The notes beneath the pieces are model-generated. The model did no database searches and was not told the origin of the DNA. It worked only from the letters and a program-made list of their open reading frames with translations. The position numbers and the translations under genes were made by a program. Shown here piece by piece: positions 53,935-61,768 of a stretch of DNA of 64,000 nt. Numbering within the stretch: the stretch's first letter is position 1; the number at the start of each line of letters is the position of its first letter. Origin of the DNA: Billgrantia montanilacus (GTDB lineage: Bacteria; Pseudomonadota; Gammaproteobacteria; Pseudomonadales; Halomonadaceae). The stretch spans positions 124,001-188,000 of the forward strand of contig NZ_QPII01000001.1 in the NCBI RefSeq assembly GCF_003336675.1, in the 5' to 3' direction.

Positions 53935-54963
53935 ATGGACAAGACGATGAAAGCCGCCGTTGTACGCAAGTTCGGCGAGCCGCTGGCCATCGAGGAGGTC
54001 GACGTACCGCGGCCGCAGGCCGGCGAAATACTGGTCAAGGTGGCCGCTTCGGGGGTATGCCATACCGACCTGCATGCCGCTCACGGCGACTGGCCGGTCA
54101 AGCCCAGCCCGCCCTTCATTCCGGGGCATGAGGGCGTGGGCCATATCGTGGCAGTTGGCCAGGGGGTCAAGCATGTCAAGGAAGGTGACCGGGTCGGCGT
54201 GCCCTGGCTCTATTCTGCCTGCGGCTACTGTGAACACTGCCTGGGTGGCTGGGAGACACTGTGTGAATCCCAGCAGAATACGGGATACTCGGTCAACGGC
54301 GGGTTTGCCGACTACACCCTGGCGGACGCCGGCTTCGTCGGTTTATTGCCGGATAATATCGATTTCCTCGAGATCGCCCCCGTGCTGTGTGCGGGAGTCA
54401 CGGTCTACAAGGGCCTGAAGATGACCGATACCCGTCCGGGGCAGTGGGTGGTGATCTCCGGCATCGGTGGCCTGGGCCACATGGCGGTCCAGTACGCCAA
54501 GGCGATGGGGCTCAACGTGGCCGCCGTGGATATCGACGATGGCAAGCTGGCCCTGGCGGAACGCCTGGGGGCGACTGTTACGGTCAACGCGCTCAAGACC
54601 GACCCCGCCGCCTACCTCAAGCAGGAAATCGGTGGTGCTCACGGAGCCCTGGTGACGGCGGTGTCGCCCAAGGCCTTCGATCAGGCACAGCGCATGTTGC
54701 GTCGGGGAGGCACCCTGGTTCTCAATGGCCTGCCGCCCGGCGATTTTCCGCTGCCGATCTTCGACACCGTGCTCAACGGCATCACCATCCGTGGCTCCAT
54801 CGTCGGCACCCGCCAGGATCTTCAGGAGTCGCTGGATTTCGCCGGAGAAGGCAAGGTCAAGGCCACGGTGAGCACCGACCGTCTGGAGAACATCAACGAC
54901 GTCTTCCAGCGCATGATCGATGGCAAGATCGAGGGGCGCGTGGTGCTGGACATGGCAAGCTGA
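53935..54963 (+). CDS. adhP: Zinc-dependent alcohol dehydrogenase AdhP
   Basis: This 342-residue cytoplasmic NAD-dependent enzyme starts at ATG 53935 with GGAGAG upstream. It has catalytic-zinc residues in [16 protein letters not shown] and PGHEGVGHI, the structural-zinc site [15 protein letters not shown], and the Rossmann motif [10 protein letters not shown]. It closely resembles AdhP of enterobacteria and Pseudomonas, which interconverts ethanol and acetaldehyde. Its place after exaC provides a second, cytoplasmic alcohol/aldehyde route. A strong terminator follows. Confidence 0.92.
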   Translation: MDKTMKAAVVRKFGEPLAIEEVDVPRPQAGEILVKVAASGVCHTDLHAAHGDWPVKPSPPFIPGHEGVGHIVAVGQGVKHVKEGDRVGVPWLYSACGYCEHCLGGWETLCESQQNTGYSVNGGFADYTLADAGFVGLLPDNIDFLEIAPVLCAGVTVYKGLKMTDTRPGQWVVISGIGGLGHMAVQYAKAMGLNVAAVDIDDGKLALAERLGATVTVNALKTDPAAYLKQEIGGAHGALVTAVSPKAFDQAQRMLRRGGTLVLNGLPPGDFPLPIFDTVLNGITIRGSIVGTRQDLQESLDFAGEGKVKATVSTDRLENINDVFQRMIDGKIEGRVVLDMAS

Positions 54964-54999
54964 GAGTTGCTCTCTCGTCGCCCGTAGCGGCGATTTCAG

Positions 55000-55025
55000 G
55001 CGCGGCTATTGCCGCGCTTTTTTTT
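55000..55025 (+). terminator. Strong rho-independent terminator after adhP
   Basis: GCGCGGC (55000-55006) pairs with GCCGCGC (55011-55017) around TATT, followed by eight T residues. Confidence 0.85.
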
Positions 55026-55089
55026 ACCTTCACTACAACGATACGGCGCTATGCTTCATGCTTCTCGCTTCGAAGGAAGGAGCGTCGAC

Positions 55090-55713
55090 ATGGACCTTGA
55101 GGATCTGGACCTGCATCAGCAACGCTTGCAGCACGTCGCCGGCCAATTGCGCGCCAGCGGTGCGCGCCGGGTGCTGGATCTGGGGTGCGGCACCGGCACG
55201 CTGCTTCAGTACCTGCTGCACGAACCCCAGTTCGAGACGCTGGTGGGGCTGGAGCAGTCTGGCGAGCTGTTGGCTCAGGCGCAGCTGCGACTGGGTGACT
55301 GGCCCGAGGCGGAGCAGGGCCGGCTGAGGCTGGTATGCGGCTCCTACGCCGAATCCCATGCATCACTGGTCGGCTTCGATGCCGCCGCGATGGTGGAAAC
55401 CATCGAGCACGTGCCGCCGGAGACCCTGTCTCAGGTGGAGCGATGCGTTTTCGGGGTGCTGCGGCCTGGACTGCTGGTGCTGACCACACCCAACCACGAC
55501 TACAATCCGCTGTTCGGGCTGGCTCGTGGCGAGTTTCGCGATCCCGACCACCGTTTCGAATGGACGCGTGACCGCTTTCGTGACTGGGCATGGGGTGTCG
55601 CGCATCGCAATCGTTACCGGGTCCGGATTTCCGGGATCGGCGAGTGGCATTCGGACCTGGGTCAGCCGACTCAGCTTGCACGCTTCGAGCGAAATGATTG
55701 TCAGACAGTTTGA
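55090..55713 (+). CDS. HEN1-like RNA 2'-O-methyltransferase, orphan
   Basis: This 207-residue SAM methyltransferase has motif I VLDLGCGTGTLL (about 28-39). It then has the HEN1 pattern MVETIEHVPPETLSQVERCVFGVLRPG, LVLTTPNHDYNPLFG and DPDHRFEWTRDRFRDWAW. In HEN1 the E-x-x-E-H and the later His bind the metal used for 3'-terminal ribose methylation. ATG 55090 has GGAAGGAG seven bases upstream. Bacterial Hen1 is usually longer, with an N-terminal domain, and coupled to Pnkp RNA repair; neither is present here. It is alone between adhP and the second pqqA. Confidence 0.72.
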   Translation: MDLEDLDLHQQRLQHVAGQLRASGARRVLDLGCGTGTLLQYLLHEPQFETLVGLEQSGELLAQAQLRLGDWPEAEQGRLRLVCGSYAESHASLVGFDAAAMVETIEHVPPETLSQVERCVFGVLRPGLLVLTTPNHDYNPLFGLARGEFRDPDHRFEWTRDRFRDWAWGVAHRNRYRVRISGIGEWHSDLGQPTQLARFERNDCQTV

Positions 55714-55842
55714 AACCTGAATTCGGGAAACCTGGGGGGAGACCGCCATGTGGCCTGGAGCCGCCTGGCTATCATGTTGGTTTTGATCCCGGTCAATCCA
55801 GCGTACGCATCGATCTGTTGATTGTATCAATAGCTGAAAAGC

Positions 55843-55857
55843 TACGACCAAGGAGGG
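55843..55857 (+). promoter_or_regulatory. Candidate element upstream of second pqqA
   Basis: TACGACCAAGGAGGG starts with the same ten bases as the element at 50109 and lies 109 bases before pqqA2. The downstream GGAGGG is also shared. Common control by the regulator of the alcohol-dehydrogenase gene is likely. Confidence 0.45.
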
Positions 55858-55965
55858 TTGTTTTTCCTTCCAAGGTCCTATTCATGCATTTCTTTTGCAT
55901 CTATAGCCTCGGAGAGGCAACGTCACCGTTGCAACAATAAATCTTAACGTGATCGGGAGGTTTTT

Positions 55966-56040
55966 ATGCAATGGGTTGATCCAGCTTTCTGTGACCTTCG
56001 ACTGGGTTTTGAAGTCACGGCCTATGTCTATGTGCGGTAA
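55966..56040 (+). CDS. Second PqqA-like precursor peptide
   Basis: This 24-residue peptide starts at ATG 55966 with GGGAGG five bases upstream. It has the conserved [11 protein letters not shown] core with Glu16 and Tyr20 in Glu-x3-Tyr spacing. Unlike the first PqqA it has an acidic-aromatic start (MQWVDPAFC), a Cys at position 9, and a second Tyr (Y22) near its end. It heads an operon with its own pqqD and pqqE homologues but no pqqB or pqqC. It could be a backup PQQ precursor or the substrate of a related RiPP pathway. Confidence 0.85.
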   Translation: MQWVDPAFCDLRLGFEVTAYVYVR

Positions 56041-56047
56041 GTAAGTT

Positions 56048-56078
56048 GCCGGGAATGACTCATATGTTCATTCCCGGC
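56048..56078 (+). terminator. Hairpin after second pqqA
   Basis: GCCGGGAATGA (56048-56058) and TCATTCCCGGC (56068-56078) form a perfect 11-bp stem without a T-tract. As at the first pqqA, it may raise peptide transcript over the downstream genes. Confidence 0.6.
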
Positions 56079-56120
56079 TTACGCCCTTGAATTGTTGAAA
56101 ACAATAATGAGGAGTGGGGC

Positions 56121-56414
56121 ATGACAACGAATCATCAGGTTCACTTGAGTGACGCCTATGTCCTCAGTCCTACTTTTCTCTTTCGTTGGGAAGAGTCCCA
56201 GGGCGCCCATGTGCTCCTCTACCCCGAAGGGATCGTCAAGCTGAATGATACGGGTGGCGAAATCCTGAAGCTATGTGATGGCGAGTCTACCGTTGACGAA
56301 CTCATCGACAAGCTGACTGAACGCTACGATGCCAATCGTGTTGCCATCGCCGAAAGTGTCATCAAGTTCCTGGAGGTGTCCCGTGTCAAAGGCTGGATCC
56401 GCGTTACGTCTTGA
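56121..56414 (+). CDS. Second PqqD-like recognition protein
   Basis: This 97-residue protein contains [34 protein letters not shown], clearly of the PqqD (RiPP recognition element) family and about as long as PqqD. It would bind the PqqA-like peptide encoded just upstream and present it to the radical SAM protein, whose start lies within its last 32 bases. It differs at many positions from the first PqqD (29945), so it is not a recent duplicate. GAGGAGTGGGGC precedes ATG 56121. Confidence 0.9.
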   Translation: MTTNHQVHLSDAYVLSPTFLFRWEESQGAHVLLYPEGIVKLNDTGGEILKLCDGESTVDELIDKLTERYDANRVAIAESVIKFLEVSRVKGWIRVTS

Positions 56415-57525
56415 TGGGGATGGCAAGCCCATCTGGGTGCTGCTCGAGCTCACCTACCAATGCCCGCTAAAGTGCGTCTTCTGCAGCAATCCGATGGACT
56501 TCGATCGTTATCGCGACAACGAATTGAGCACCGAGGAGTGGAAGGGGGTGATACGCGACGCCCGCAAGATGGGAGCCATGCAAATTGGCTTTTCCGGTGG
56601 TGAGCCCACGCTGCGCAAGGATCTCGAGGAGCTGGTCGCTGAAGCCAATGACCTGGGGTATTACACCAACCTGATCACGTCCGGAATCGGGCTTACCTCA
56701 AAGCGGCTGGCGGCACTCAAGGAGGCGGGGCTAAAGCATATCCAACTGGGCTTCCAATCCAGTGACCGTGATACGGCAAATAGGCTGGCGGGGGTGGAGA
56801 GTTTCGACAGGAAGCTTGCAATCGCCAAGGAGATCAAGGCCCACGGTTTTCCCATGGTGCTGAATGTTCCCATCAGCCGGCACAATATTGTCCAGGTGCC
56901 GGAGATCATCGATCTGGCTAGTGAACTGGGTATGGAATACCTGGAACTGGCCAACGTGCAGTACTACAACTGGGCGTTACTGAATCGAGACCAGTTGCTG
57001 CCCACCCGTGAAGAGCTGGAGTGGGCGGAAGCGGAAGTGAACAAGGCCCGTCAGCGCCTGGGTGACGCCATGACCATCTTCTTCGTGATTCCCGACTATT
57101 ACGAAGGACGTCCCAAGGCGTGCATGAACGGCTGGGGTTCCATCCACCTGACCATCGCCCCGGATGGTTCGGCTCTGCCCTGTTCCCAAGCCCGCACCAT
57201 CGACACCCTGGCGTTCCCCAACATCAGGGAGCATAGCCTGGAATGGCTGTGGCGGGAGTCCCCGACCTTCCAGAAATTTCGCGGCGATGGGTGGATGAAG
57301 GAACCCTGCCGCAGCTGCGATGAACGGGAGACGGATTTCGGCGGCTGCCGCTGCCAGGCCCTGCTGTTGACGGGGGACGCCGCCAATGCCGACCCTGCCT
57401 GCAGCAAATCCCCGCATCACCATATTATCCAGCAGGCTATTGGGGAGTCGGCGATCTCAGACGGGAAGGCTGGCTCGTTGATCGCTCGTCAGGGCGGCTA
57501 TCGGCTGGGGAGGGAAGCGACATGA
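56383..57525 (+). CDS. Second PqqE-like radical SAM/SPASM protein
   Basis: This 380-residue protein starts at GTG 56383, chosen for TGGAGG six bases before it; an upstream ATG (56329) would lie fully inside pqqD. It has the radical SAM motif C27-x3-C31-x2-C34 (QCPLKCVFC), LGFQSSD in place of the usual PqqE segment, and all SPASM cysteines (CSQAR, CRSCDERETDFGGCRC, DPAC). It should carry out Glu-Tyr cross-linking on the peptide from 55966. It is clearly related to the first PqqE but with many substitutions. Its stop overlaps the next small gene. Confidence 0.9.
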   Translation: MSKAGSALRLDGDGKPIWVLLELTYQCPLKCVFCSNPMDFDRYRDNELSTEEWKGVIRDARKMGAMQIGFSGGEPTLRKDLEELVAEANDLGYYTNLITSGIGLTSKRLAALKEAGLKHIQLGFQSSDRDTANRLAGVESFDRKLAIAKEIKAHGFPMVLNVPISRHNIVQVPEIIDLASELGMEYLELANVQYYNWALLNRDQLLPTREELEWAEAEVNKARQRLGDAMTIFFVIPDYYEGRPKACMNGWGSIHLTIAPDGSALPCSQARTIDTLAFPNIREHSLEWLWRESPTFQKFRGDGWMKEPCRSCDERETDFGGCRCQALLLTGDAANADPACSKSPHHHIIQQAIGESAISDGKAGSLIARQGGYRLGREAT

Positions 57526-57614
57526 AACTGCCACACGATTCACTCGGCGGCACCCTGGCCGCCGGCATGTCGTTGACTGCGGTGCTGTACTTGATCGTCC
57601 GGACACTGGTCTAG
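57522..57614 (+). CDS. 30-residue single-helix membrane peptide
   Basis: Too short for ordinary gene calling, this frame starts with ATG overlapping the pqqE2 stop (ATGA), with GGGGAGGGAAG upstream, and ends 13 bases before the next start. It encodes MKLPHDSLGG followed by a hydrophobic helix of about 18 residues. The tight coupling on both sides supports real translation. It could be a subunit or anchor for the PuuD-like membrane protein that follows. No family is recognised. Confidence 0.6.
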   Translation: MKLPHDSLGGTLAAGMSLTAVLYLIVRTLV

Positions 57615-57627
57615 GAGATCAATCACC

Positions 57628-58134
57628 ATGACCCTTGCACTGCTCGACTTCGTGTTCCGCTGGGCGCATCTCCTCTTCGCGATCATCTGGATCGGCCACA
57701 ACTACGCCAATGTCGTGAAGCATCCCACCTTCACCCCGTTCAACGGCGAGACGAGCGAAGCGGAGCGCACAGCCGCGCTGGAGGCTCGGATGCAGCGCGA
57801 GCATGGCACCTTTCGCTATGCCTCCATCGTGGTCTGGGTCTCCGGCATGGGGATGCTGTGGTATCGGGGCTGGCTGCCTGATGCCCTGCTGCTCGAAGGA
57901 CCCCATGCGGTGATCGGCGTGGGTGCCTGGATCGGCACCCTGATGCTGCTCAACCTGTGGCTGGTGCTCTGGCCCCACCAGAAGAAGGTGCTGGGCTTCG
58001 TGCCGGCCCCATTAGAGGAACGGGTGCGCTGCTCGCGTATCACCTTCCTCTCGTCTCGCACCAATACGATCCTGTCGATTCCACTGCTCTTCTTCATGAC
58101 GGCCAGCGGACATGCGCTGCATCTCTTCATCTGA
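57628..58134 (+). CDS. PuuD-like (urate-oxidase N-terminal type) membrane protein
   Basis: This 168-residue polytopic protein has four hydrophobic helices. Its start, FVFRWAHLLFAIIWIGHNYANVVKHPTF, resembles the membrane domain of PuuD-type urate hydroxylase and related proteins, in which His residues (RWAH, IGHNY) probably bind haem. PuuD itself is longer and bears a cytochrome c tail, absent here. In this operon it may pass electrons from a periplasmic or membrane step of cofactor maturation, but that is inference. AGGAGATC precedes ATG 57628. Confidence 0.68.
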   Translation: MTLALLDFVFRWAHLLFAIIWIGHNYANVVKHPTFTPFNGETSEAERTAALEARMQREHGTFRYASIVVWVSGMGMLWYRGWLPDALLLEGPHAVIGVGAWIGTLMLLNLWLVLWPHQKKVLGFVPAPLEERVRCSRITFLSSRTNTILSIPLLFFMTASGHALHLFI

Positions 58135-59239
58135 GCCCGGCTACGACGTCACTTCGCCCGACGCCGTCTACAACTTCGCCGCAGGCCCCGGCATGATGCC
58201 TCACGAAGTCCTGCTGCAGGTCCGGGAAGAGCTGCTGGACGGGCAGAGAAGCGGGATGTCGGTCATGGAGATGCCCTTCGCCGGTGAGGCATTCCAGGCT
58301 ATCCAACAGCAGGCGCAGCAGGACCTGCGCGAGCTACTCGGTGTGCCCGCCGACTATCGCATCCTGTTCCTGCAGGGCGGTGCCTCGGCGCAGTTCGCAC
58401 TGCTGCCCATGAACCTGCTGCCCGCGGGGGCCAAGGCGGATTACCTCGACACCGGACACTGGTCGCGTAAGGCGATCGCCGAGGGTGGCCGCTACGTGCG
58501 CATCAACGTCGCGGCCAGCGGGGAGGCGCACGGCTATCGCCGGATTCCCGCCCAGACCGACTGGCGACTGGACCCCGAGGCGGGTTACTGCCATATCACC
58601 AGTAACGAGACGGCCGATGGCCTGGCCTATCACTGGCTGCCGAATACCGGCATGGTGCCACTGGTCGCCGACATGACGTCCGATTTCCTCTCCCGTCCCC
58701 TGGCCGTTGAGCGCTTCGGGGTCATCTATGCCGGGGCACAGAAGAACATCGGTCCCGCCGGGCTGACCATCATCATTATCCGTGACGACCTGCTGCGACG
58801 GGCGCGGCCGGAGACGCCCTCCGTCTTCAATTATCGGGTTCAGGCGGAAAGCAACGGGCGCGTCAATACCCCGCTGACCCATGCGATCTACATTGCCGGC
58901 CTGGTGTTCCGCTGGCTGAAGCGCCAGGGCGGATTGAGCGCCATGGCCGAGCGCAATCGGCGCAAGAGCGCCAGGCTCTACGACGCCATCGACGGCAGCG
59001 GCTTTTACGCCTGTCATCCACGTGCGATGGACCGGTCGCCCATGAATGCCTGCTTTCATCTAGCCGATGATGCACTGACGGGAAAGTTCCTGCAGTCAGC
59101 CAGCGCCCAGGGGCTGCTGAACCTTCAGGGCCACCCGGCCACCGGCGGAGTGCGGGCCAGCCTCTACAATGCCATGCCCGAAGCGGGCGTCGACGCCCTG
59201 ATCGCCTTCATGCAGGCGTTCGCCTTGCGCCACGCCTGA
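58112..59239 (+). CDS. serC: Phosphoserine aminotransferase-like protein (SerC)
   Basis: This 375-residue PLP enzyme has YNFAAGPGMMPHEVL, the SerC start, and SVMEMPFAGEAF. The catalytic lysine is in YAGAQKNIGPAGL, and PSVFNYRVQAESNGRVNTPLTHAIY follows. SerC makes phosphoserine for serine and 3-hydroxy-4-phosphohydroxythreonine for pyridoxal phosphate. Its start lies within the PuuD-like gene (23-base overlap), unlike housekeeping serC, which usually sits with gyrA, pheA or aroA. It is therefore probably a pathway-specific paralogue of the second PQQ-like operon. Confidence 0.85.
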   Translation: MRCISSSEPGYDVTSPDAVYNFAAGPGMMPHEVLLQVREELLDGQRSGMSVMEMPFAGEAFQAIQQQAQQDLRELLGVPADYRILFLQGGASAQFALLPMNLLPAGAKADYLDTGHWSRKAIAEGGRYVRINVAASGEAHGYRRIPAQTDWRLDPEAGYCHITSNETADGLAYHWLPNTGMVPLVADMTSDFLSRPLAVERFGVIYAGAQKNIGPAGLTIIIIRDDLLRRARPETPSVFNYRVQAESNGRVNTPLTHAIYIAGLVFRWLKRQGGLSAMAERNRRKSARLYDAIDGSGFYACHPRAMDRSPMNACFHLADDALTGKFLQSASAQGLLNLQGHPATGGVRASLYNAMPEAGVDALIAFMQAFALRHA

Positions 59240-59299
59240 TCCCGGTGCCGGGCCGCTGGCCGGCCCTGGATGCTTTTCTTCACGCCAGGGTTTGCTCCC

Positions 59300-60214
59300 A
59301 TGTCCCGCTACCTCATGACCGCCTTGATGCATCACCAGCCGCCTCTTGGCCGCAAGCTCGCCTTCGCCCGGGCCAGGCTGAGTGCCCGTCTCCTGGCGGG
59401 GCTGTCGCGACCGCCCGCCACAACCTCGGTGCGGGTCATGGGGCTGACCTTTCCGAACCCGCTCGGCATTGCCGCCGGGTTCGATAGACGGGGAGAGCTG
59501 GGGCGGCAGGTGGGCGCCCTGGGGTTCGGCGCCATCGAAATCGGCACGCTCACCCCGCGGGACGCGGCCGCCTATGTGGCCAGTAGGCCGGTGCGCGGCG
59601 CCACCGACACCCTCCTGGGGATCAACATCGGGATGAGCCCCGAGACGGAGCCATCCCAGGCCCAGCATGACTATCTCGTCGGTCTGCGGGCGGTATGGGG
59701 CCAGGCCGACTATGTCGCCATCAACCTGAGCAGCCCCCAAGCGGCGGAACTGCTGCATCCGGGCCGTCGGGAGACACTGGACGCGCTCCTGGTGGCCCTG
59801 AAGCGCGAGCAGCGGGCCTTGACCGCGGTGTCTGGACGCTACGTGCCGCTGGCGGTGAAGATCAAGCTGCCGCTCGAGAGCGTGGCGCTGCCCGAGACCG
59901 TGACCCAACTGGCGGCACTGCGCTTCGATGCCCTGATCGCTGCCCTCGATGTCGGCCCGCCGGCCACGCCGCAACGCTATGCCGAGTGGCAGACGCCGCA
60001 ACGCCAGCGCCAGGCCTGCGATCGGATCGAGCGGCTTGCCGCCATGCTGACGGGACGGCTGCCGATCATTGCGGTAGGGGGGATCGGCTCGGCGCAGCAT
60101 GTCGCCGGACGCCTGCGAGCCGGCGCCGCTCTGGTGCAGTTGCATAATGCCCTGGTCTACGAGGGGCCACGGGTCGCCCTGGCTATCCATAAGGCATCGT
60201 TGCAGGCCGGCTGA
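59300..60214 (+). CDS. Dihydroorotate-dehydrogenase-like flavoprotein
   Basis: This about 304-residue TIM-barrel flavoprotein follows class 2 dihydroorotate dehydrogenase: NPLGIAAGFDRRGEL, LGFGAIEIGTLTP, LLGINIGM, DYVAINLSSPQAAEL, and IIAVGGIGSAQHVAGRLRAGAALVQLHNALVYEG. It is shorter than PyrD (about 340) and has Gln where PyrD has Asn in SSPN, so an altered substrate is likely. Start 59300 (MSRYLMTALM) is tentative; 59270 is possible. It is the last gene of the second PQQ-like operon. An FMN-dependent oxidation in cofactor maturation is an inference. Confidence 0.75.
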   Translation: MSRYLMTALMHHQPPLGRKLAFARARLSARLLAGLSRPPATTSVRVMGLTFPNPLGIAAGFDRRGELGRQVGALGFGAIEIGTLTPRDAAAYVASRPVRGATDTLLGINIGMSPETEPSQAQHDYLVGLRAVWGQADYVAINLSSPQAAELLHPGRRETLDALLVALKREQRALTAVSGRYVPLAVKIKLPLESVALPETVTQLAALRFDALIAALDVGPPATPQRYAEWQTPQRQRQACDRIERLAAMLTGRLPIIAVGGIGSAQHVAGRLRAGAALVQLHNALVYEGPRVALAIHKASLQAG

Positions 60215-60253
60215 AGGCTGGCCTGCCCTTGGCCAGCCCTCAGCCGGCTCGGT

Positions 60254-61486
60254 TCATCCGGCAGCGGGCCGGTCGAGCCCCAGCACCCTGGCCTCCTCCC
60301 GCCGTCGCCGGTGCAGGTCCCAGAGTGCCGCGCCGCCCAGCACCACGAAGCCGAGCAGTTCCACCCATGCCCGGTAATCGATGAACAGGGCGTAGAGAAC
60401 GGCCGCACTGCCCGCTGCGGCCAACAGTACCGGGCCGCTGGCGCGGTGGTACCGGTAGCCGCCGGCCAGCGCCACCAGGGTGACCAGCACGAAGCCGGCG
60501 ATGGTGCCGGCCCAGGCGCCCTCATGCAGCGCCAGGCCGATGCCCAGCAGTGGCAGCAGGCCGACCAGCGCCATGGTGCCATAGCAACTCAGCAGGGCGA
60601 GTCCCAGTGCCGACAGGCCCAGCAGGCCGCGCCGGCGAAGTCGCAGCAGCCAGCGCCGCGGATCGAGTCGTCTCGACCATTGGCGAGGCAGGGAGGGCGC
60701 CCGCTCGCCGCGGTGCATGCCGAGTTCGATGGAGTGGGCGCCGAAGCTCTCCGCAACCTCCCGGGTCTGGGCGCTGGGGCTTAGAGCGAAATAGTCATGG
60801 CTGCCCACCGTCGCCACCTCCTCGAACCCGGCGTCTTCGAACAGCGCGATCAGGTCCTCCCTTATCGTGGCGCCCACCACGCATTCGACCCAGAGCCGCG
60901 GATCGTCGTGACAGTCCACCGAGACCGGACGATGAATGACCACGTCGGCAAGCTGCAGGCGACCGTTTGAACGCAGGACGCGAAACATCTCGGCGACGGC
61001 ACGCCGCTTGTCCGGCACCAGGTTGAGGGCGCCGTTGCTGGTGATGGCGTCAATGCTGGCATCGGGCAGCGGCAGCTGTTCCGCCGAGGCCTGCACCACG
61101 TCGAGATTGCCGGCGTCGCAGCGTTCGGCGGACTGCTTGAGCTTGCGGGTCATGGCGGCGGTGAGGTCAAGGGCGATCACCCGACCGGCGGGGCCGACGA
61201 TGCGACTGGCAATCAGCGAGTCGTTGCCGGCACCGGCGCCGATGTCGAGCACCGTGTCGCCGGGTCGGATGGCGTCGGCCCGAAAGGGGTAGCCGACCCC
61301 GGCAAAGGAGCCCAACAACGCTGGTGGCAGCTCGGCCGTGTACGCCGCCGGGTAGCCGAGCTGTTCGCTGGCCTTGCCGCCGACAGGAAAGTGAAAGGGC
61401 GAGGCGGGCGCGTCGGCCACGGCGGTATACATGTCCTGGACCGCCGAGACGATCTGCTGTCGTGAATAACCCAGTAGGGCCACCAT
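60254..61486 (-). CDS. SAM methyltransferase fused to a membrane domain (ArsM/MerC-like)
   Basis: The 410-residue protein starts at 61486 with AAGGAGG upstream. Residues 1-250 form a SAM methyltransferase of the ArsM-related type (motif I VLDIGAGAGNDSLIA, then ITSNGALNLVPDKR). The position where arsenite methyltransferases have Cys in SNCxxNLxPDK is Gly, so arsenic methylation is doubtful. Residues 280-400 contain four hydrophobic helices similar in size to MerC-type transporters. It is the last gene of the sigma/anti-sigma operon and is related to the methyltransferase at 62675. Substrate unknown. Confidence 0.7.
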   Translation of the reverse strand: MVALLGYSRQQIVSAVQDMYTAVADAPASPFHFPVGGKASEQLGYPAAYTAELPPALLGSFAGVGYPFRADAIRPGDTVLDIGAGAGNDSLIASRIVGPAGRVIALDLTAAMTRKLKQSAERCDAGNLDVVQASAEQLPLPDASIDAITSNGALNLVPDKRRAVAEMFRVLRSNGRLQLADVVIHRPVSVDCHDDPRLWVECVVGATIREDLIALFEDAGFEEVATVGSHDYFALSPSAQTREVAESFGAHSIELGMHRGERAPSLPRQWSRRLDPRRWLLRLRRRGLLGLSALGLALLSCYGTMALVGLLPLLGIGLALHEGAWAGTIAGFVLVTLVALAGGYRYHRASGPVLLAAAGSAAVLYALFIDYRAWVELLGFVVLGGAALWDLHRRRREEARVLGLDRPAAG

Positions 61487-61504
61487 GAGGGACCTCCTTC
61501 GGGC

Positions 61505-61768
61505 TCAGTGGGACCTGTCCGGCTCGTCTTCGTCGAACTTGTCCAGCAGGCTGCCGATGCGGTGATATAGCCGCGGCGGTGCCTTGACCGTGCCGGATGC
61601 CGCCACTCTGGCCCGTAGTCGTTTTTCGAATTCGGCCCGCGTGAAGCAGTCGCGACAGCGGGACAGGTGCCGCTCGATATCGGCCGTCTGCTGGTGGTCC
61701 AGCTCCCGGTCGAGATAGTCGAAGAGCCGCTCGATGACCTCCTCGCAGCTCAAGTCTCTCGGGCTCAT
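61505..61768 (-). CDS. Zinc-finger anti-sigma factor
   Basis: This 87-residue protein has the H-x3-C-x2-C zinc-binding signature of anti-sigma factors (IERHLSRCRDCFTRAEF). It would bind the ECF sigma factor encoded just before it (overlap ATGA at 61765-61768) and release it upon oxidation or metal loss. The ChrR/RsrA-like size and position support the call. There is no membrane segment, so it acts in the cytoplasm. Confidence 0.82.
   Translation of the reverse strand: MSPRDLSCEEVIERLFDYLDRELDHQQTADIERHLSRCRDCFTRAEFEKRLRARVAASGTVKAPPRLYHRIGSLLDKFDEDEPDRSH

Noticed and set aside
55698..55940. 80-residue frame between the HEN1-like gene and pqqA2
   Set aside because: No ribosome-binding site, no family, and it covers the likely promoter of pqqA2.
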